Positions 1 through 5,744 of a stretch of 6,866 nt of DNA are shown piece after piece. How positions within the stretch are numbered: position 1 is the first letter of the stretch; each line of letters begins with the position of its first letter. Source of the stretch: Candidatus Gastranaerophilales bacterium (GTDB taxonomy: Bacteria; Cyanobacteriota; Vampirovibrionia; Gastranaerophilales; Gastranaerophilaceae); the NCBI GenBank assembly GCA_944323495.1, contig CALUSZ010000192.1:1-6866 (forward strand), read 5' to 3'. The notes under the pieces are model-generated. The model was not told where the DNA came from. It made no database searches and saw nothing but the letters and a program-made list of their open reading frames with translations. Both the position numbers and the translations under genes were made by a program.

Positions 1-351
1 TTTATATACCGAGATAATAACAACAAAAGCCGTAATATATGCAAAAATACATATTAAAAGCATTATAATACCAGCAAGAACAAATTTCTTCTGGTATTTG
101 CGAAATTCTTCTAAATTTTCAAAATCCTTGTTCTTTAATGCCCAGCTGTTGCCTTTAAAACCAAACCAAACAGAACAGCACAGATTTATAACTACGCCAA
201 TAACCGGAATTAAACTTAAAGGAAGCTGGATAAGAGTAATATAGCTTTTGTTAAAAATACCCCAAACCCATCCGAGCAAGAATGCGCCCCAGTTAAATTT
301 CCGCCATTCTTCCGGCGGTATCAATGAATTTCTTTGGATATCTTCAGTCAT
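1..351 (-). CDS. Small tryptophan-rich membrane protein, 3' end missing (runs off window)
   Basis: I read this ORF by hand: ATG at 351, then 117 codons without a stop to base 1, so the C-terminus lies outside the window. The start is supported by a strong SD (AGGAGGG, 363-369) 11 nt upstream. The protein has a short polar N-terminus (about residues 1-19), then a Trp/Gly-rich hydrophobic segment with the motif NWGAFLLGWVWGIFNKSY (20-37), a second hydrophobic stretch (about 38-64), a hydrophilic loop containing FKGNSWALKNKDFENLEEF (about 65-83), and a long hydrophobic helix (about 90-115). The WGAF..GWVWG and GN.WA.KN patterns resemble small bacterial inner-membrane proteins often labelled DUF2628-like or, misleadingly, 'ribonuclease G'. 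That resemblance is from memory. No catalytic residues are visible and no function is assigned. It lies 142 bp downstream of gcvPB on the same strand, so it may be read from that operon or from its own weak promoter. Confidence 0.75.
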   Translation of the reverse strand, partial: MTEDIQRNSLIPPEEWRKFNWGAFLLGWVWGIFNKSYITLIQLPLSLIPVIGVVINLCCSVWFGFKGNSWALKNKDFENLEEFRKYQKKFVLAGIIMLLICIFAYITAFVVIISVYK

Positions 352-452
352 AATTCTATTAACCCTCCTATATGTTTAGTTTCACCCGGTCTGCAGTTAA
401 TCTATATATAAAAACTCAAAAATCGTACGAGTTAAGATTAAAAATTTTATAA

Positions 453-494
453 CCACGAATCACGATTCACAAATCACGAACCACGTTTCACGCT
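453..494. repeat. Six in-phase heptanucleotide tandem repeats abutting the gcvPB stop codon
   Basis: Six consecutive 7-nt units with plus-strand consensus YCACGAW run in perfect register from 453 to 494. Units 1, 2 and 4 match the consensus fully; unit 3 has A for G at its fifth base; units 5 and 6 deviate only in the last two bases. The array's last base (494) is also the last base of the gcvPB stop codon. On the gcvPB coding strand the unit reads roughly WTCGTGR. Pairs of units form imperfect palindromes of the type AATC-N2-GATT (458-467). The rest of the gap (352-452) is AT-rich and holds only the SD of the downstream gene and possible weak -10-like TATATA runs. I see no good intrinsic terminator there. 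Confidence 0.8.
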
Positions 495-1915
495 TATCCC
501 CTAAAAACCAAATCCGGCTTTCTTGCGGCTAACGTTTCATCAACGCGTTTTATAGGAGTGTTTTGGGGTGATTTTAGAACCTCTTCCGGATTTTCTTCTA
601 TTTCTTTTGCAATTTTCAGCATTATATCGACAAAGTTATCCAGAACCTCTTTTGACTCGGATTCTGTCGGTTCTATCATCAATGCTTCGTGTACAATAAG
701 CGGGAAATAAACCGTTGGCGGGTGGCAGTTATAGTCCATGAGGCGTTTTGCTATACCAAGGGTTGATACTCCCTGATGGTGTTGTTTTTCGCCAGAAAGT
801 ACAAATTCATGCATACAAGGCTCATCATACGGTAAATCATAAGTAGCTTTAAGTTTTTCTTTCAGGTAATTTGCATTCAAAACAGCATCAGCGCTTGCAA
901 GTTTCAAGTTATTGCCCATCATAAGAATATAGGCATATGCTCTTACAAGGACACCAAAATTGCCGTAAAAACTTCTTACTTTTCCGATAGAATGTTTAAT
1001 ATCGTAATTTCTAATATATTTTCCATCTTTAAACTCTATTACGGGAGAAGGAAGATAGTCCTTCAATTTTTCTACAACACCAACAGGCCCTGCGCCAGGT
1101 CCGCCGCCGCCATGGGGTGTTGAGAATGTTTTATGCAGATTAAGATGCACAACATCAAATCCCATTAACGCTGGATTTGTCCAACCCATAACCGCATTAA
1201 AGTTTGCGCCGTCATAATAGAGAAGCGAGCCATTTTCGTGCATTAACTCTGATATTTCAAGTACATTCTCTTCAAAAATACCTAATGTATTAGGATTTGT
1301 CATCATAATTGCTGCAACATCTTTATCCAGCAAGCCTTTTAGTGCCTCAATATCTACCTGTCCTCTTGAATTTGATTTCACTTCAACAATATCAAATCCG
1401 CACATTTTAGCACTAGCCGGGTTTGTACCATGAGCGGAATCAGGAACAATAACCTTGTTGCTGTTTGTTTCGCCTTTTACTTCGAAATACTTTTTAATTA
1501 TCATCATGCCGGTAAGTTTACCGTGCGCACCGGCTGCCGGCTGAAGTGTCATTGCGTCCATTCCGGTAATCTTCTTTAGAGCCTCTTGAAGTTTATACAT
1601 AAGCTCCAATGCACCTTGCGAATCTTCATCTGATTGAAGCGGGTGAAGATTTGTAAATCCCTCAAGAGAAGCCAAAAGTTCATTAACTTTCGGGTTATAT
1701 TTCATTGTGCAGGAACCCAGAGGATAAAAACCTTTTTCCACACAAAAATTTCTGTCGCTCAATTCTTTGTAATGGCGCATCACATCAAGTTCACTCAACT
1801 GAGGAAGTCCTATTTTTCCCTCTCTCAGCATTTCTTTCGGAATAAAATCTCCCAAAGAACCTTCCCAAACTCCGATACCATCAGCCCCTGTTGATTTTTC
1901 AAATATTGTTTTCAT
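494..1915 (-). CDS. gcvPB: Glycine dehydrogenase (decarboxylating) subunit 2, P-protein beta subunit
   Basis: This is the PLP-binding half of the two-subunit P-protein of the glycine cleavage system. With subunit 1 (GcvPA) it decarboxylates glycine and passes the aminomethyl group to the lipoyl arm of GcvH in the cytoplasm. From the ATG at 1915 it is 473 aa, usual for this subunit. Visible family motifs (numbered from that Met) are GFYPLGSCTMKYNP (62-75), QPAAGAHGKLTGM (125-137), SAHGTNPASA (160-169), NPNTLGIFE (207-215), YDGANFNAV (234-242) and NLHKTFSTPHGGGGPGAGP (259-277). Lys262 in the HKTFS motif is the expected Schiff-base lysine. Glu is usual where Lys133 stands in GAHGKLTG. A TTG two codons upstream is an alternative start, but the ATG matches family N-termini and follows a GGAAGAAG stretch. 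The gene overlaps the sigma factor's 3' end by 17 nt in another frame, implying translational coupling. gcvPA, gcvT and gcvH are not in the window, so the usual gcv cluster is split here or lies elsewhere. Confidence 0.96.
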   Translation of the reverse strand: MKTIFEKSTGADGIGVWEGSLGDFIPKEMLREGKIGLPQLSELDVMRHYKELSDRNFCVEKGFYPLGSCTMKYNPKVNELLASLEGFTNLHPLQSDEDSQGALELMYKLQEALKKITGMDAMTLQPAAGAHGKLTGMMIIKKYFEVKGETNSNKVIVPDSAHGTNPASAKMCGFDIVEVKSNSRGQVDIEALKGLLDKDVAAIMMTNPNTLGIFEENVLEISELMHENGSLLYYDGANFNAVMGWTNPALMGFDVVHLNLHKTFSTPHGGGGPGAGPVGVVEKLKDYLPSPVIEFKDGKYIRNYDIKHSIGKVRSFYGNFGVLVRAYAYILMMGNNLKLASADAVLNANYLKEKLKATYDLPYDEPCMHEFVLSGEKQHHQGVSTLGIAKRLMDYNCHPPTVYFPLIVHEALMIEPTESESKEVLDNFVDIMLKIAKEIEENPEEVLKSPQNTPIKRVDETLAARKPDLVFRG

Positions 1916-2540
1916 CTTCAACTTCTTCCTGCTTTAATAAGTCTTTTTTTATTTTATCCAATGCATTTTGAATAATTCTTGAAATCCTTGATTGTGAGAT
2001 ATTAAACTCTACTGAAATATCTTTAAGTTTTTTATCATAAAAATATTTAGCCTCAATCAAATCCTGTTCTCTTTGCGAAAGCTTTTTCATAGCTTCACAA
2101 ATCCTGTTTTTAAGTTCGACTATTTCGGCTTTTTCTTCGGGGGTTCTTCTGGAATCCTTAATCTGTGTAGGATTATCTCCCTCTGCCATTTCTTCTACAG
2201 AAAGAATCGTTTTATATACAGCGTCTTTAATCTGTTCCTGTTCGTTAGATTCCTGATTCTTCATAACATACCACTTATAGCGTCTGCGCATTTCGTTTCT
2301 TATAGCCCATTTAATGGCTTTTGTAAGGTATGCCGTGTTATATAATTCTTTGTTCTTTGAATTATTAACCAGATAATAAACAGTGTAGTTTGCAAGGGCA
2401 ATAACTTCTGAAAGCTCAATAAGTCCGAGGTTGGAAAACTTTTTATACTCAACCTTGGATATTGTTTCAATTAAATCTTTATACTGAGAAAGATTAGCCC
2501 TTCCTTCTCTCTCTTTGTTTATTGAATCTAAATCTCGCAT
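1899..2540 (-). CDS. Sigma-70 family RNA polymerase sigma factor (small, regions 2 and 4)
   Basis: The 213-aa protein has two sigma-like blocks. Residues about 31-91 look like region 2: NLGLIELSEV is the degenerate counterpart of the usual GL.DL.QEG core-binding helix, and YLTKAIKWAIRNEMRRRYKW is the region 2.3/2.4 -10-recognition helix with its aromatic and basic residues. A charged linker (about 92-143) follows. Residues about 144-203 are region 4, with LSQREQDLIEAKYFYDKKLKDISVEFNISQSRISRIIQNALDKIKK giving a helix-turn-helix at about 171-193. There is no obvious region 3 and no 1.1 domain. The C-terminus is acidic (QEEVEDENNI). An in-frame TAG lies two codons before the ATG and no other start is nearby, so the start at 2540 is fixed, yet there is no SD. 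It is the first gene of a unit with gcvPB and diverges from the secreted-protein/GH57 operon. It is probably an alternative sigma of the FliA/SigB/SigF type. Its regulon and any anti-sigma partner are unknown. Confidence 0.9.
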   Translation of the reverse strand: MRDLDSINKEREGRANLSQYKDLIETISKVEYKKFSNLGLIELSEVIALANYTVYYLVNNSKNKELYNTAYLTKAIKWAIRNEMRRRYKWYVMKNQESNEQEQIKDAVYKTILSVEEMAEGDNPTQIKDSRRTPEEKAEIVELKNRICEAMKKLSQREQDLIEAKYFYDKKLKDISVEFNISQSRISRIIQNALDKIKKDLLKQEEVEDENNI

Positions 2541-2547
2541 ATACTAT

Positions 2548-2578
2548 AATATATCATAAAAATAATATATTGATACAA
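2548..2578 (-). promoter_or_regulatory. Extended -10 promoter for the sigma factor/gcvPB unit; transcript probably leaderless
   Basis: On the minus strand, TGATATATT (2556-2548) fits an extended -10 (TGn followed by TATATT, five of six consensus). A weak -35, TTGTAT (2578-2573), lies 19 bp upstream. The -10 ends 7 nt before the ATG at 2540, so transcription starting 6-8 nt after the -10 would begin at or next to the start codon. This agrees with the absence of any SD. The hexamers are seen directly; start-site placement is inferred. Confidence 0.55.
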
Positions 2579-2590
2579 GCAGTTTCTAAA

Positions 2591-2619
2591 TTTACAATCA
2601 ATAGAATGCATGTTAAAAT
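2591..2619 (+). promoter_or_regulatory. Sigma-70 promoter for the secreted protein/GH57 operon
   Basis: TTTACA (2591-2596), a 17-bp spacer and TAAAAT (2614-2619) each match the consensus at five of six positions with ideal spacing. A TG at 2611-2612 adds an extended -10. Transcription would start near 2626, giving a leader of about 18 nt that contains the SD AGAGGG (2631-2636), 7 nt before the ATG at 2644. The -35 is only 12 bp from the -35 of the divergent sigma-factor promoter. Confidence 0.7.
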
Positions 2620-2643
2620 GTTAAGAAAGAAGAGGGTATTATA

Positions 2644-3147
2644 ATGAATTATATAAAATATGTTAAATCTGCTTTATTAGTGGTTTTAAGCGCAGGTATT
2701 TTTACAACAAGCGCAGTATATATAGAACAGGCTTATGCTCAACCGGCAGCAACAGCAGCACAGACAAAGACAGTTGTTTATGACGTTGCTCCGTTGACTG
2801 TTGTAAATTCACCGTCAAGCTATTTGAATAAAACCGTGCTTATGAAAGCAAAGTTTGATAAATTTTCTACACTGGGGCTGGATTACAAACCTGCCTTTAA
2901 ATCATCAGATGATTATATCTCGTTTTTGATAAAACGTGATGATACAACTCATGATATTCCGCTTTCAGAGATGAAATTGTTTCTGAAAAGAGAAGAAGCT
3001 GAAAAATTCATAGATTTAAAGACAAATGACGAAATCCAGATTAAGGGAGTTGTTTTTTCAGACGCTCTTGGTGATACCTGGGTTGATGTAAAACAATTAA
3101 CAATCACAAAGAAAGCACCGGAAGAAAAGAAAGACGGAGTTAAGTAA
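2644..3147 (+). CDS. Secreted hypothetical protein, possible OB-fold domain
   Basis: I do not recognise this 167-aa protein by name. It has a classic Sec signal peptide: MNYIKYVKS (basic n-region), a hydrophobic core ALLVVLSAGIFTTSAV (10-25) and an AYA/Q signal peptidase I site after residue 32. No lipobox cysteine is present, so the mature protein of about 135 aa should be soluble in the periplasm or exported. After an Ala/Gln/Thr-rich linker, the mature part runs strand-rich: VLMKAKF, YISFLIKR, HDIPLSEMKLFL, a helix REEAEKFIDL, then DEIQIKGVVFS and TWVDVKQLTI. That strand-helix-strand order, with the 'G.V' turn after a strand, resembles an OB-fold (tRNA_anti-like or BOF-like), which is inference from pattern only. 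The tail is lysine-rich. The start is supported by an SD and a well-placed promoter. Only 2 nt separate its TAA from the GH57 gene's ATG, so the two are co-transcribed. Confidence 0.85.
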   Translation: MNYIKYVKSALLVVLSAGIFTTSAVYIEQAYAQPAATAAQTKTVVYDVAPLTVVNSPSSYLNKTVLMKAKFDKFSTLGLDYKPAFKSSDDYISFLIKRDDTTHDIPLSEMKLFLKREEAEKFIDLKTNDEIQIKGVVFSDALGDTWVDVKQLTITKKAPEEKKDGVK

Positions 3148-3149
3148 TT

Positions 3150-5666
3150 ATGCCAAACGATACGGAAATAAAGAAGGAAGATAAGAATAAGGTTTTTTTA
3201 ACAGTACACGGCCACTTCTACCAGCCGCCGAGAGAAAACCCCTGGCTGGAAGCAATAGAACAGCAAGACAGCGCGTCGCCATTCCATGACTGGAATGAAA
3301 GAATTAATTCCGAATGTTACAACCCGAATTCCGTATCAAAGATTGTTAATTCAAAAAACGAGATTCTAAATGTAGTAAATAATTATGAATATATGAGCTA
3401 CAATTTCGGTCCGACTCTTTTATCATGGATGGAAGAATTCGCGCCGCTTGCTTATGAAAGAGTTATAAAAGCTGATATAAATTCAAGAAGAATGTATTCC
3501 GGTCATGGAAACGCAATCGCACAGGTATATAATCATATGATTATGCCTCTTGCAAATGAGCGCGATAAGCAAACACAGGTAAAGTGGGGGATAAAGGATT
3601 TTGAATACCGCTTTGGCAGAAAACCGGAAGGTATATGGCTTGCAGAAACAGCAGTAGATGATGACACTCTCCGCGTACTTGTAGAAAATGATATTAAATT
3701 CACAATACTTTCTCCTTATCAGGCTCAAAAAATCAGAAAAGAGGGTGAAAGCACATGGCAGGACGTAAGCTGGGGTAATATTGATCCGGCGCGTTCATAC
3801 AGATATTATATAAAATCTGCTCCCGGAAAATTTATCGACTTATTTTTCTATGACGGAGCAATTTCCCGTTCTGTAGCGTTTGATGAGCTTTTAACAGACG
3901 GTAATAAATTTGTTAACAGACTAAAAGACGGTATTTCAGATTTAAGGAACTACCCTCAGCTTGTAAATATTGCAACAGACGGCGAAAGCTACGGCCACCA
4001 CACAAAATTCGGCGACATGGCCTTAGCTTATGCAATGAAAGTAAAAGTTAAAGATGCTGGATTTACCGTAACCAATTACGCAGAATATCTCGAAAAATAT
4101 AGAAGCGACTGGGAAGTAGAAATTAAGCCTGTTTCATCATGGAGCTGTTTCCATGGTGTCGGAAGATGGTGTGATGATTGCGGCTGCTCTACCGGAGGAC
4201 ACCCGGGCTGGAACCAGAAATGGAGAAAACCGCTCAGAAACGCGTTAGACTTTTTAAGAGATGAGATGACAAATCTCTATCACAGACAGGGTAAAAAATA
4301 TTTTAAAAATCCGCAAGAAGCAAGAGATAACTATATAACTGTTATCATGGACAGAAGCGATATAAGCGTTAAGAATTTTCAGGACGAATACTTTATTCCG
4401 GATCTTGAAGAGGAACAAAAGGTTCGTGCGATGGAACTCCTTGAAATCCAGAGACAGGCAATGCTTATGTACACAAGCTGCGGTTGGTTCTTCTCTGAAA
4501 TTTCAGGAATCGAAACCGTACAGATTATGAAATACGCCGCACGCGTTATGCAATTAGCTAAATCCTTTATGAAAAAGGATTTAGAAACACCATTCCTTGA
4601 AATATTAAAAGAGGCAAAAAGTAATATTCCTGAATTCGGAACGGGAAAAGATGTTTACGAAAAATTTGTAAAGCCTTCTGTTGTAACGGCAAAGCAGATT
4701 GTAAGCTTATGGGCAATATCATCTCTATATACGGATATTGAAGATGAAGAAAATGTCTATTGCTACAAAATTAGAAAACATTCTTATAAAAGCGTTACAA
4801 AAGGCAACTCAAAGTTTATTACCGGACATATTGAAGTAGAATCAAAAGTTACGCTTGAAAAATCCAATATGATTTTTGCACTCCTTCAATTCTCCGGCGG
4901 GGATTTCCAATGCGCGATAAAAGAATATTCAACTGATGAAGAATTTCTTGATATGCAAAAAGAACTCACGAGAACTTACCTTGTATCACCGCTTACGGAA
5001 ATTATAAGAAGTATTGATAATACCTTTGGTTCAGAATACTTTACGTTAAAAGATATCTTTATTGAAGAAAGACGTAAAATCTTAGAGACAATGCTTAAAG
5101 GTAAATTACAGCTCTTTGCAAATACTTATGAATCTATGTATAACGAAGGCAAGGGTTCTATTTATCAAATGCAGACACTGGGGCTTGAGATACCGAAAGA
5201 ATTCAAGATTTCTGCCCAATATGTACTTACCAAGCAGTTTAATGAGCTGTTTGTAGATTCAAGAGGGTTCTTAGACAGCGATATAATCCAGCAGGCATCT
5301 GATATTAATTTTGAGGCAAAACGAATCGGTATTGAGATTGATAAGACTCCGACAGCTAAAATTTTCAGCAAAAAAGTTGCCCAAAACATCAACAGGCTCT
5401 CATATGCTCTTGACCTTCAGCAGGTAGATGCAACGCTGGAGCTTTTAGACAGTATTGCCAAGCTTGAGATAAAAGTTGATATTGCAGAAGCTCAAAGCTA
5501 TTATTTTTCCAAAATAGTTACAAATATAGCAGAACTTATACAGAATATAACCTGCCAGGCTGATAGAGACCTGCTTGTAATGCTGTTTGAAATCGGCGAA
5601 AATCTGAATATCAACATGGATTACTATAAACAGATGTTCAATAAAGCACTGGTTACAAAGAAATAA
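3150..5666 (+). CDS. Glycoside hydrolase family 57 protein with DUF3536 C-terminal region
   Basis: The 838-aa protein has no signal peptide, so it should be cytoplasmic. GH57 enzymes are retaining alpha-glucan hydrolases, transferases or branching enzymes. The N-terminal half carries the family motifs: VHGHFYQPPREN (19-30, motif 1), SGHGNAIAQVYNHMIMPL (117-134, motif 2), GIWLAETAVD (161-170, Glu166 the likely nucleophile) and ATDGESYGHH (275-284, Asp277 the likely acid/base). A further conserved block is WSCFHGVGRWCDDCGCSTGGHPGWNQKWRKPLRNALD (331-367), with Cys341, Cys344, Cys346 and His351 close together, typical of DUF3536 proteins as I recall them. The C-terminal half, including YTSCGWFFSEISGIETVQIMKYAARVMQLA (441-470) and helical repeats to the end, fits DUF3536. 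Family members are poorly characterised; a role in storage alpha-glucan metabolism is likely but unproven. The start follows a GGAG (3136-3139) inside the upstream gene, 10 nt away, consistent with coupling. Class assignment is confident; substrate is not. Confidence 0.93.
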   Translation: MPNDTEIKKEDKNKVFLTVHGHFYQPPRENPWLEAIEQQDSASPFHDWNERINSECYNPNSVSKIVNSKNEILNVVNNYEYMSYNFGPTLLSWMEEFAPLAYERVIKADINSRRMYSGHGNAIAQVYNHMIMPLANERDKQTQVKWGIKDFEYRFGRKPEGIWLAETAVDDDTLRVLVENDIKFTILSPYQAQKIRKEGESTWQDVSWGNIDPARSYRYYIKSAPGKFIDLFFYDGAISRSVAFDELLTDGNKFVNRLKDGISDLRNYPQLVNIATDGESYGHHTKFGDMALAYAMKVKVKDAGFTVTNYAEYLEKYRSDWEVEIKPVSSWSCFHGVGRWCDDCGCSTGGHPGWNQKWRKPLRNALDFLRDEMTNLYHRQGKKYFKNPQEARDNYITVIMDRSDISVKNFQDEYFIPDLEEEQKVRAMELLEIQRQAMLMYTSCGWFFSEISGIETVQIMKYAARVMQLAKSFMKKDLETPFLEILKEAKSNIPEFGTGKDVYEKFVKPSVVTAKQIVSLWAISSLYTDIEDEENVYCYKIRKHSYKSVTKGNSKFITGHIEVESKVTLEKSNMIFALLQFSGGDFQCAIKEYSTDEEFLDMQKELTRTYLVSPLTEIIRSIDNTFGSEYFTLKDIFIEERRKILETMLKGKLQLFANTYESMYNEGKGSIYQMQTLGLEIPKEFKISAQYVLTKQFNELFVDSRGFLDSDIIQQASDINFEAKRIGIEIDKTPTAKIFSKKVAQNINRLSYALDLQQVDATLELLDSIAKLEIKVDIAEAQSYYFSKIVTNIAELIQNITCQADRDLLVMLFEIGENLNINMDYYKQMFNKALVTKK
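4558..4584. repeat. 11-bp perfect inverted repeat inside the GH57 coding region
   Basis: CTAAATCCTTT (4558-4568) and AAAGGATTTAG (4574-4584) are exact reverse complements separated by a 5-nt loop. The mRNA could fold into a stable hairpin. The DNA encodes the ordinary-looking peptide AKSFMKKDLE, so it may be chance. There is no T-tract after it, so it is not an intrinsic terminator. Confidence 0.6.
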
Positions 5667-5679
5667 AGATTATATAAAT

Positions 5680-5702
5680 ATTTCAGGGAAATCTCTTTTT
5701 TT
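5680..5702 (+). terminator. Weak hairpin plus T-tract after the GH57 gene
   Basis: ATTTC (5680-5684), a 3-nt loop and GAAAT (5688-5692) form a 5-bp stem, followed closely by seven Ts (5696-5702), 14 bp after the GH57 stop. The stem is short and has a single G-C pair, so at best it gives partial termination before lpxA. An alternative pairing of AGATT (5667-5671) with AATCT (5690-5694) is possible. Confidence 0.3.
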
Positions 5703-5712
5703 ATACTATACT
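5702..5712 (+). promoter_or_regulatory. Possible lpxA promoter: two overlapping TATACT -10 boxes
   Basis: TATACT occurs at 5702-5707 and again at 5707-5712 (five of six consensus each), 32-37 nt before the lpxA ATG. I find no convincing -35 at the right distance, so the promoter may be weak or depend on an activator, or lpxA may partly rely on read-through from the GH57 operon. Confidence 0.35.
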
Positions 5713-5744
5713 TGATTTGTAGTGAAAGTATATGGAGAAAGAGA

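Noticed and set aside
453..494. The heptamer array as a CRISPR or an iteron-type origin
   Set aside because: There are no spacers, and no replication gene or DnaA-box cluster nearby.
1634..1894. Plus-strand ORF of 86 codons opposite gcvPB
   Set aside because: Antisense shadow of gcvPB with no SD and no family features. The same reasoning removed the ORFs at 2073-2345, 3483-3728, 5165-5392 and 6233-6499.
1916..1921. TTG at 1921 as the gcvPB start, two codons upstream of the ATG
   Set aside because: The ATG at 1915 gives an N-terminus usual for the family and needs no rare start codon.
5712..5744. TTG at 5712 as the lpxA start, adding 11 residues
   Set aside because: It overlaps a putative -10 box, the added peptide is not family-like, and the ATG at 5745 has a GGAG 7 nt upstream.
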